Positions 57,635-64,000 of a stretch of DNA of 64,000 nt are shown here, in pieces. The notes under the pieces are model-generated. The model ran no database searches and had not been told where the DNA came from. It was given only the letters and a program-made list of their open reading frames with translations. Location: the NCBI RefSeq assembly GCF_029626025.1, contig NZ_JARUBF010000001.1, positions 930,001-994,000 of the forward strand. Direction: 5' to 3'. This DNA comes from Solwaraspora sp. WMMD406 (lineage in GTDB: Bacteria; Actinomycetota; Actinomycetes; Mycobacteriales; Micromonosporaceae). How positions within the stretch are numbered: the first letter of the stretch is position 1; every line of letters starts with the position of its first letter. The position numbers and the translations under genes were made by a program.

Positions 57635-58678
57635 GTGAGGACGGCTGACGGCGGCTCCGTCGCTTCTGGCGTGGGGTCGGTGACCTCGATCGGGCTCGAC
57701 ATCGTCGACCCGCGACTCGAGGCTTCCGTCACGCGGATCATGGCGATGGTCGAGTCCGAGCTGCGCGACAGCGTGCACAGTGCCGACCCGTTCGTGACCG
57801 AAGCCGCCCGGCATCTGGTCGAGGCCGGCGGCAAGCGGTTCCGGCCGCTACTGGTGGCTCTCGGTGCCCACTTCGGTGACCCGACGGCACCGCTGGTGGT
57901 GCCGGCCGCCGTGGTGATGGAGCTCACTCACCTGGCCACGCTCTACCACGACGACGTGATGGACGAGGCGCCGGTGCGCCGGGGCGCGCCGAGCGCCAAT
58001 TCACGGTGGACCAACTCGGTCGCGATCCTGGTCGGTGACTATCTGTTCGCCCGCGCGGCGGACATCGCGGCCGATCTGGGGATCGAAGCGGTCCGGTTGC
58101 AGGCCCGTACCTTCGCGCGGCTGGTGCACGGACAGATCGCCGAGACCGTCGGGCCGCGCGACGGCGAACTGCCGGTCGATCACTACCTGCAGGTCATCAG
58201 CGAGAAGACCGGCTCGTTGATCGCCACGTCGGCGCGGTTCGGCGGGATGTTCGGTGGGGCGTCGCCGGCGCACATCGACGCGCTGGCCGGCTATGGCGAG
58301 ACGATCGGGGTGGCTTTTCAGCTCTCCGACGATCTGCTCGACATCGCCTCGGAGACGCGGCAGTCGGGTAAGACACCCGGCACCGATCTGCGTGAGGGCG
58401 TGCCCACGCTGCCGGTGCTCTACGCGCTCGATTCCGACGACGGTGACGCCGCGTCGCGGCGGCTCCGTGACATCCTGGCCGGTGGTCCGGTCACCGACGA
58501 CGATCTGCACGCCGAAGCGCTTGGCCTGTTGCGGGAGTCGCCGGCGCTGAAACGAGCCCGGGAGACGGTGCGCAGCTACGCCGAGAAGGCCCGGTCACAG
58601 CTCGCCCCGCTGCCGCCGGGTCCGTCCCGGCACGCGCTGGAGTCGCTCTGCGACTTCATCGCCGACCGTACCAACTGA
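57635..58678 (+). CDS. Polyprenyl diphosphate synthase
   Basis: This 347-residue trans-prenyltransferase has GGKRFRPLLVALGAHFGD, the first Asp-rich motif DDVMD (about 106-110) with RRGAPSA after it, ARTFARLVHGQIAE, SEKTGSLIATSARFG and the second motif SDDLLDIASETRQSGKTPGTDLREG. It would make the polyprenyl tail of menaquinone from its position after nuo and the men/mqn genes. The chain length cannot be read from sequence. The GTG at 57635 was chosen; 57620 or 57632 are possible. Confidence 0.9.
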   Translation: MRTADGGSVASGVGSVTSIGLDIVDPRLEASVTRIMAMVESELRDSVHSADPFVTEAARHLVEAGGKRFRPLLVALGAHFGDPTAPLVVPAAVVMELTHLATLYHDDVMDEAPVRRGAPSANSRWTNSVAILVGDYLFARAADIAADLGIEAVRLQARTFARLVHGQIAETVGPRDGELPVDHYLQVISEKTGSLIATSARFGGMFGGASPAHIDALAGYGETIGVAFQLSDDLLDIASETRQSGKTPGTDLREGVPTLPVLYALDSDDGDAASRRLRDILAGGPVTDDDLHAEALGLLRESPALKRARETVRSYAEKARSQLAPLPPGPSRHALESLCDFIADRTN

Positions 58679-58924
58679 GCGGTGTTCCGGCGTGCTTGCC
58701 CAGGTAGGGCCGGCTGCCGGCAGACGCCGTCTGTGGTGCACGGCGGAGCCGGAGAGACGGCGGTGAGCAGTGCCGTTTGCGATGACCTGACGCCAGCCAA
58801 TAGCATGAACCGTACGTGTCGGGCGCCATACCGATAGTCGCCACCTGGTGCCCCTGATGTGGAAGGGCATTCCCCAGGCGGCCGTCTTTTCATATGGTGT
58901 AAGTCCCCGGCGGCGGAGGTGGTT

Positions 58925-59719
58925 GTGCGCGACCCCTTGGCGGAACCTTCGGATCTGATCCGGAGCGTTTCACGAGCACTTCGGGTGCTCGAAGCGGTCG
59001 GACGTGCCTCGCGCGGCCTGACCGTCAAACAGATCGCGCGACGCTGCGAGCTGACCGTGGCCACGACCTACCATCTCGTGCGCACGCTGGCCTACGAGGG
59101 CTACGTGATCCGCCGCGAGGACGGTACGTACATCGTCGGGCTGGAGGTGGCCGACCGCTACCGCGAGTTGGTGGCCGCCTTCCGTGGACCGCCAGCGGTG
59201 GGTGAGGCGTTGCGCCGCGCGGCGGTCGAGACCGGCTACAGCCACTACCTGGGACGGTTCGTCGGGACCCAGGTGGCGGTGACCGCGTCGGCGGACGGGC
59301 CGCGTTCGCCGTACCTGGAGGACCTGGTGCCCGGGTTCGACGAGGGGGCGCACGCGACCGCGCTGGGCAAGGCGTTGCTCGCCACGCTGACGCCGGATCA
59401 GCGGTTCCGCTACCTCAAGGAGTTCGGGATGCGGCCGTTCACCTCTGCGACGATCACCACGATCGAAGGCTTCGAAGCCGACCTCGTGGTGGGCGACCGG
59501 CGGGGAATGCACATGGAGATCGGCCAGTACCGCCAGGGTGTCGCCTGTGCCGCCGTCATGGTCAACCTGGACAAGGACATGGAGCGGCGGGTCGCCCTCG
59601 CGTGTTCGCTGCCGGCGGCGGAGATGATGACCTCCGCCCGGGTGGTACGGGCCAAGCTGTTGGCCGCCGCACGGGCCATCTCCGACGCCATGAACGCGCC
59701 CGATCAGCCCGCCGGCTGA
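58925..59719 (+). CDS. IclR-family regulator
   Basis: This 264-residue protein has an N-terminal winged HTH (about 15-70: LTVKQIARRCELTVATTYHLVRTLAYEGYV) and a C-terminal IclR effector domain with GFDEGAHATALGKALLATLTPD and RQGVACAAVMVNLDKDM. GGAGG five bases before the GTG at 58925 supports this start over an upstream in-frame one. The target is unknown. It lies alone between the prenyl synthase and the sigma/anti-sigma pair, with 246 bases upstream. Confidence 0.85.
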   Translation: MRDPLAEPSDLIRSVSRALRVLEAVGRASRGLTVKQIARRCELTVATTYHLVRTLAYEGYVIRREDGTYIVGLEVADRYRELVAAFRGPPAVGEALRRAAVETGYSHYLGRFVGTQVAVTASADGPRSPYLEDLVPGFDEGAHATALGKALLATLTPDQRFRYLKEFGMRPFTSATITTIEGFEADLVVGDRRGMHMEIGQYRQGVACAAVMVNLDKDMERRVALACSLPAAEMMTSARVVRAKLLAAARAISDAMNAPDQPAG

Positions 59720-59742
59720 CCGAGCAGCCCGCCGGCTGACCG
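59705..59742 (+). repeat. Direct repeat spanning the IclR stop
   Basis: CAGCCCGCCGGCTGACCG occurs twice with a 20-base period (59705-59722, 59725-59742). The first copy includes the IclR stop codon TGA and encodes the final Gln-Pro-Ala-Gly. The internal GCCGGC is palindromic. Confidence 0.6.
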
Positions 59743-59843
59743 GTCTGCCGGCCGGTTGGCAGAATGCCGGCGACCGCCCGCACCCGGAGTTGAACCAGCT
59801 GGCCCCCGGCTACGTGTCATGAGGCGGAAGGGAAGGGCGCCTC

Positions 59844-60359
59844 TTGACCGACCAGGATTCACAACTGATGCGCGCGTTGCACGAAGAGCACGGTGACGCG
59901 CTCTTCGCCCATGCGCTACGGCTGGCTGGCGGAGACCGCCAGCGAGCCGAGGACTTGGTCCAGGAGACCCTGCTTCGGGCCTGGCGACATCCCGAGTCGC
60001 TGGATCCCGAGCGAGGATCCGTACGAGCCTGGCTGTTCACGACCGCCCGGAACCTAGCGATCGACGCCTGGCGTCGCCGCAGTGTCCGGGTCGGGGAGGT
60101 CGTGACCGACGAGCTGCCCGAACCGCCGCCCGCGGTGGACGAGGCGGATCGGGCGGTGGAGGCGTGGACGGTCGCCGAGGCACTCGGCCGGCTTTCCCCG
60201 TCGCACCGCGAGGTGTTGATCGAGTGCTTCTACCGGGGGCGGTCGGTCTCTGAGGCAGCCGCCAGGCTGGGCATTCCACCTGGCACCGTCAAGTCACGTA
60301 CGCATTACGCGCTGCGATCGTTGCGGCTGGTGTTGGAGGAGATGGGGGTGACCCAGTGA
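59844..60359 (+). CDS. ECF sigma factor, SigL-like
   Basis: This 171-residue protein has region 2 (about 10-80: LFAHALRLAGGDRQRAEDLVQETLLRAWRHP, SVRAWLFTTARNLAIDAWRRR) and region 4 (about 110-165: LGRLSPSHREVLIECFYRGRSVSEAA...). No region 3 is present, as in ECF sigmas. The start is the TTG at 59844 with GAAGGG six bases upstream. It overlaps the anti-sigma gene by four bases (GTGA). Pairing and features resemble SigL/RslA of mycobacteria. Confidence 0.85.
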   Translation: MTDQDSQLMRALHEEHGDALFAHALRLAGGDRQRAEDLVQETLLRAWRHPESLDPERGSVRAWLFTTARNLAIDAWRRRSVRVGEVVTDELPEPPPAVDEADRAVEAWTVAEALGRLSPSHREVLIECFYRGRSVSEAAARLGIPPGTVKSRTHYALRSLRLVLEEMGVTQ

Positions 60360-61048
60360 GGTGCGAGTACGCGCACGACGACGGAGCATACGTACTGGGC
60401 GCCCTCTCGCCGTCCGAGCGGGCCGCGTACGAGCATCATCTGAGTGGCTGTCCGAGCTGCCGGCAGGCGGTCGCCGAGGTCGCCGTACTGCCTGGGCTGC
60501 TTGGCCGACTCGATCCGGCCGGTTTCGAGCAGATCAGTGACCCGCCGCCGGTCGGTCCCCGGCTGTCCACCCTGGTGGACGCCGCAGGCGTGGCACGTCG
60601 GCGAGGTCGCCGGATGCGTCGTTGGCAGACCGCGGGTGCCGCACTCGCCGCCGCCGGCCTGGCGATCGTGGTCGGCTTCGGAGTGGGTTGGGTCGGCGCG
60701 GGCGGGACACCGGGTGAGAGCCCTGGCGGAACCCAGCTCACCGCGATGCAGCCTGTCGCCGCCGAGATCCCGATCCATGCCGAAGTCGGCCTCGACGCCC
60801 TCGCCGACGGGACCGAGGTCACCATGCGGTGCTGGTGGGAACGGACCAATCCGAACGGCGAGCCGGTCACGTTCGACCTCGTCGCCTACGACCGTGACGG
60901 CGCGCAGGAACAGGTGGGCTCCTGGGCGGTCAGTCCCGGGGCCGAGATCACCTTCACCGGTGCCACCCGCTTCGGCGACGGTGATCTGGAGCGGTTGGAA
61001 CTCGTCCGGCAGGACGGTGCCGCGATCCTCGCCTACCAGGTCGGCTGA
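60356..61048 (+). CDS. ZAS-type anti-sigma factor, RslA-like
   Basis: This 230-residue protein has an N-terminal HHLSGCPSC (His27/28, Cys32, Cys35), the HxxxCxxC zinc motif of anti-sigma factors. A membrane helix (about 90-110, AALAAAGLAIVVGFGVGWVG) and an extracytoplasmic beta domain follow. It should bind the sigma factor and release it on redox or other signals. A terminator follows. Confidence 0.85.
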   Translation: MRCEYAHDDGAYVLGALSPSERAAYEHHLSGCPSCRQAVAEVAVLPGLLGRLDPAGFEQISDPPPVGPRLSTLVDAAGVARRRGRRMRRWQTAGAALAAAGLAIVVGFGVGWVGAGGTPGESPGGTQLTAMQPVAAEIPIHAEVGLDALADGTEVTMRCWWERTNPNGEPVTFDLVAYDRDGAQEQVGSWAVSPGAEITFTGATRFGDGDLERLELVRQDGAAILAYQVG

Positions 61049-61063
61049 GCACGGTCATCGATT

Positions 61064-61090
61064 CCGCCGGCCCGCCGGTTAGGCCGGCGG
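61064..61090. terminator. Bidirectional terminator hairpin
   Basis: CCGCCGGCC (61064-61072) and GGCCGGCGG (61082-61090) form a 9-bp stem over a 9-base loop between the anti-sigma gene and the convergent holin-like gene, 15 bases after the anti-sigma stop. Confidence 0.6.
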
Positions 61091-61234
61091 GGCGGCGGAG
61101 CGGCGGATCGGTTAGGTCGCTGTCGGTTCCGGGCGGTGGCACGGCGTACGCCCTCAGATCGAGCTCCATCGGAGCACCGGGTCCGTCGCAGCACCGGATC
61201 CGACACCGGGCGCGCCGAGCCGGCGCGCGACGGT

Positions 61235-61621
61235 TCAGTCCCGGTCCAGCACGAGGCCGAGCAGCCAGGTGACCACACCGACGAAGAGCGCCCCGAGTAC
61301 GGCGGCCGGCCAGAATCCGTCGACATGGAAGGGCAGATCGAGTTGATCGGCGATGTAGCCGGTGAGGAGGAACAACAAACCGTTCACGACCAGGGCGATG
61401 AGCCCCAGGGTCAGCAGATAGAGTCCACAACCGACGGTTTTGATGATCGGTTGCAGCAGCGCGTTCACCACCCCGAAGATCACCGCGACGATCAACAGCG
61501 TGACGATCGCCTCACTGATCGACGACGTTTCGAGGGTGATACCGGGGATCAGGAGCGTGGCGAGCCAGAACGCCAACGCGGTGCTGCCCAGCCGAATGAG
61601 AAGGCTCGTCAGGAAACCCAT
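61235..61621 (-). CDS. Phage-holin-like (PF04020 type) membrane protein
   Basis: This 128-residue protein has four hydrophobic helices (LLIRLGSTALAFWLATLLIPGI, AIVTLLIVAVIFGVVNALL, LYLLTLGLIALVVNGLLFLLTG, PAAVLGALFVGVVTWLLGLVL). It is the common bacterial membrane family named after phage holins, with no known lysis role. The ATG at 61621 has only a weak upstream signal. Function unknown. Confidence 0.7.
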   Translation of the reverse strand: MGFLTSLLIRLGSTALAFWLATLLIPGITLETSSISEAIVTLLIVAVIFGVVNALLQPIIKTVGCGLYLLTLGLIALVVNGLLFLLTGYIADQLDLPFHVDGFWPAAVLGALFVGVVTWLLGLVLDRD

Positions 61622-61773
61622 TCGTGGATCTTGCCATGTCGCCCGAGGCGGCGCGGACCCCGCTTGCCACCGAACGACCCGACGTATTGCCAAGGCTCGC
61701 TACGCTTTCGCAGCGTTGGGCACCGACTACTTCACGCCACCACCGTCGGCGTCGCGAGGAATCGGAGGGCCGA

Positions 61774-63264
61774 GTGCCGACCAGGCAGGACCAGCTGCAT
61801 TCGCACCAGTTCACCGTGCGTCGGGTGGTTTCCGCGCTCGTCGCCCACGACACCGATCCACCGCATTCGCCCTTTGCCCGCTCGGCCGGGGCGACGCTGG
61901 CGGGCCTGCTGATCGCCGCCATCGTGGTCGGCGCGGCCAGCGTCTACGGAATGACGTCGGGCCGGCAGCGGGTCGACTGGCGGGACAGCGGCGCGGTGCT
62001 CGTCGAACGGGAGTCCGGTGCCCGGTACGTCTACCGGGAACAGCGTCTGCATCCGGTCCGGAACTACACCTCGGCGCTGCTGATCGCCGGGGCGGTGCCG
62101 CCGCGTACGGTGCTCGTGCCCCGGGCCGCGTTGCGCGGTGTACCGCGCGGTGGGCCGCTCGGTATTCCGGATGCCCCGGACGCACTTCCGGCCGCCTCCG
62201 ACCTGGTGGACGGGCCGTGGACGGTGTGTTCCCAGTCGGACGCGGTGCGGCCGGCCACCGCCCCGGCCACCGCCCCGGCCACCGCTTCGGCCACCGCCCC
62301 GGCCACCGCTTCGGCCACCGCCCCGGCCACCGCCCCGGCCACCGGTTCCGGAGCCGGCAGCTCCGGTGCGGCGAGTTCGGTCCTGCTCGTCGGCGCCACC
62401 GTATCCGGCGGGAGCCCGCTCGACCCGGCCGGCCTGCTGGCGCAGCACCCGGACGGCGGCCTGCAGCTGATCTGGCAGGGACACCGGCACCCGATCAGGC
62501 AACCGGAGCTGGTGCTCGACGCGCTCGGCTGGTCCCATCATCGGCCGGAACCGATCGCCGCCGCGTTGCTCGCCGCGTTGCCAGCCGGCGCCGCGCTGAA
62601 CCGGCCCGCCGTACCAGGGGCGGGACGCAGGTCGCTCGGCGTCCCGCAGGCCACGGTCGGCGAGGTGTTCGTCGTGTCCACTCAAGGCGGTAGCCGGCAG
62701 TACGCGGTCGCGTTGCGCGACGGTCTGGCCGGCATCACGCAGGTGCAGGCCGACCTGCTGCTGACCGCCTTCGACCAGGAGACCCCGACCGTCCTGGCCC
62801 AGGGCCGGTTTCGGGCTCTGCCCCAGGTGCCAGATCTGATCCCGCAGGGGCTGGGCGCGCCACCGGCGGTCACCCCGAGTCTGGCGCGACCGCGTACCGG
62901 CACGGTCTGTCTGCGGGCCGTCGATCCTGAGACGCCGGTCCGCATCGACGTGGACTCGGCCCTGCGGCGGCCTGCCGTGTCGGATCCGACCGTGCTGCCG
63001 GGTCGAGCCGGTGCGTCCGTCGGCGAGGTCGATCAGGTCTTGGTCCCGCCCGGCCAGGCGGCGGTGGTGCAGCCGGTCGACACGTCCGGCGTCGATGGCC
63101 CGGTCACCCTGGTGACCGACGCCGGGCGGCGGTACGAGATGACCGATCCGGCGCTGTTGCCGCTACTCGGGTATCCCGGAGTCATCCCGACCCGGCTGCC
63201 CACGGCGATGGTGGCCTTGGTGCGGCCGGGTCCGTTGCTGGATCGAGCGGCGGCTGGCGGGTGA
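61774..63264 (+). CDS. eccB: Type VII secretion protein EccB
   Basis: This 496-residue ESX-core protein has a cytosolic N-terminus with RQDQLHSHQFTVRRVVSALV, one membrane helix (about 40-60, ATLAGLLIAAIVVGAASVYG) and a periplasmic beta-propeller-like region. GGAGG five bases before the GTG at 61774 sets the start. A PATA-rich linker (about 162-192) is encoded by 12-base repeats. It heads the type VII locus at the window edge. The other core genes (eccC, eccD, mycP) are not in view. Confidence 0.85.
   Translation: MPTRQDQLHSHQFTVRRVVSALVAHDTDPPHSPFARSAGATLAGLLIAAIVVGAASVYGMTSGRQRVDWRDSGAVLVERESGARYVYREQRLHPVRNYTSALLIAGAVPPRTVLVPRAALRGVPRGGPLGIPDAPDALPAASDLVDGPWTVCSQSDAVRPATAPATAPATASATAPATASATAPATAPATGSGAGSSGAASSVLLVGATVSGGSPLDPAGLLAQHPDGGLQLIWQGHRHPIRQPELVLDALGWSHHRPEPIAAALLAALPAGAALNRPAVPGAGRRSLGVPQATVGEVFVVSTQGGSRQYAVALRDGLAGITQVQADLLLTAFDQETPTVLAQGRFRALPQVPDLIPQGLGAPPAVTPSLARPRTGTVCLRAVDPETPVRIDVDSALRRPAVSDPTVLPGRAGASVGEVDQVLVPPGQAAVVQPVDTSGVDGPVTLVTDAGRRYEMTDPALLPLLGYPGVIPTRLPTAMVALVRPGPLLDRAAAGG
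62254..62345 (+). repeat. 12-base repeats in eccB
   Basis: GCCACCGCCCCG and GCCACCGCTTCG alternate about seven times in frame, encoding Ala-Thr-Ala-Pro/Ser units. They lie in the extracytoplasmic part, between the early region and VSGGSPLDPAG, in a linker likely to be disordered. Confidence 0.7.
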
Positions 63265-63427
63265 CCGCACGTTATCCACAGCGGACGACACCAGGGCTGC
63301 GCCGCACCGACCGGCATCGCTACGTTGGGGTCGCGGGGGCCAGCGGCTCCGGCGACGGCATCGCCGGCGCGGTGGGTGGTGCCGGCTACCGGCGGTGTCA
63401 CATGGGACGACGAGTCAGGGGAGTCAG

Positions 63428-63745
63428 ATGTCACGGACAGCAGCCGAACAAGCGGTGATGCAGCAGACCGCCGCCCGGTTCGAGCAGGTCGACGAGGCGC
63501 TGCAGTCGATGCTGGGCGGTCTGGTGCAGCGACTCGACTCGCTGCAGAGCGCCTGGCGGGGCGCGGGTGGCCGATCCTTCGAGCAGGTGAAGTCGGCGTG
63601 GGCACAGGACCAGGCCGCGCTGCACCAGGCGCTGCGTGAGACCGCCACCGCCATCCGTACGGCCGGCGCGCAGTACCACGCCGCTGACGTCGCCGCTGCC
63701 GACCGCGTTTCGGCGACCGCCCGCCGCATCGAGTTGCCGCTGTGA
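63428..63745 (+). CDS. WXG100-family protein
   Basis: This 105-residue helical protein has a central turn with AWRGAGG, where the WXG motif becomes WRG, between two long helices. That is the ESX secretion-substrate build. GGGAG four to five bases before the ATG at 63428 supports this start. A second family member starts at 63783, so they may form a heterodimer. Such proteins are secreted or structural parts of type VII systems. Confidence 0.8.
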   Translation: MSRTAAEQAVMQQTAARFEQVDEALQSMLGGLVQRLDSLQSAWRGAGGRSFEQVKSAWAQDQAALHQALRETATAIRTAGAQYHAADVAAADRVSATARRIELPL

Positions 63746-63782
63746 GTGGCGGCAGGACACCAACGACCGAAAGGGAAGACTG

Positions 63783-64000
63783 ATGTCGGACGGCGTACTG
63801 GTCGTCAATTTCCAGGTGCTGCAGCAGGCGAGCGCGGACATCCAACACGCGCTGCGTACCCTCGAATCCCAGCTGGACCAGTTGGAGCGAGACGCGACGC
63901 CCCTGGTGGCCAGCTGGGACGGGGCGGCCCGCCAGGCATACGAGGAACGGCAGAGCCGCTGGCGCTCCGCTTCCCGTGACCTGCAGTCGATGCTGCGGGA
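63783..64000 (+). CDS. WXG100-family protein (partial, cut by window)
   Basis: The ATG at 63783, preceded by GGGAAG, opens a frame running off the window. It reads MSDGVLVVNFQVLQQASADI, then a helix and SWDGAAR (the WXG motif as WDG) and a second helix. It pairs with the preceding WXG100 gene. The 3' end is missing. Confidence 0.8.
   Translation, partial: MSDGVLVVNFQVLQQASADIQHALRTLESQLDQLERDATPLVASWDGAARQAYEERQSRWRSASRDLQSMLR

Overview
The window is high-GC DNA with many GTG starts, short intergenic gaps and ATGA/GTGA stop-start overlaps. The gene content points to an actinomycete, most likely a member of the Micromonosporaceae: a futalosine-type menaquinone pathway, a complete 14-subunit nuo operon, a SigL/RslA-like sigma and anti-sigma pair, type VII secretion genes, and DUF397/DUF5753, DUF2637 and DUF6907 families. 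Family assignments were made by reading translated sequence and motifs. No database was searched.

Bases 1 to about 27.66 kb are accessory DNA. From the left they hold a window-edge secreted protein, a non-coding stretch rich in GTTACC motifs, and an NB-ARC/TPR NLR-like protein whose N-terminal RHIM-like amyloid motif is matched at the C-terminus of the small protein encoded just upstream (1.6-4.3 kb). Next come a tyrosine recombinase, an HTH protein and a zinc-ribbon degenerate recombinase, joined by 4-base overlaps (4.6-7.3 kb), a replication-relaxation protein (7.6-9.3 kb) and a sigma-like HTH protein. An eight-gene, mostly overlapping minus-strand operon of unknown product follows (12.6-22.0 kb). 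It encodes two HPr-kinase-like proteins, a HAD enzyme, a dehydrogenase, a TIM-barrel protein, a glycosyltransferase, an APH-fold kinase and a fusion of an adenosylhomocysteinase-like and a Gfo/Idh/MocA-like protein. Small regulators and DUF6907/DUF2637 genes run to 27.5 kb. The segment ends at a helR-like gene broken right after its P-loop, a likely junction with conserved chromosome.

From 28.5 to 59 kb the genes concern respiration and aromatic catabolism: mqnA, two secreted beta-lactamase-fold proteins, paaABCDE for phenylacetyl-CoA epoxidation, a GT39-like membrane protein, mqnC, menG, a geranylgeranyl-reductase-family flavoprotein, nuoA-N and a polyprenyl diphosphate synthase. MqnA, MqnC, MenG, the prenyl synthase and the flavoprotein would make and modify the menaquinone that complex I reduces. 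The right end carries an IclR regulator, an ECF sigma and ZAS anti-sigma pair, a holin-like membrane protein, and the start of a type VII locus (eccB and two WXG100-type genes, the last cut by the window edge).

The points most worth a second look are the NLR/amyloid-motif pair, the uncharacterised eight-gene operon with overlapping small ORFs at its head, in-frame 30-base repeats in menG and paaE, an IdeR-like box before the menaquinone flavoprotein, an SD-masking hairpin at 27.5 kb, and the broken helR gene.
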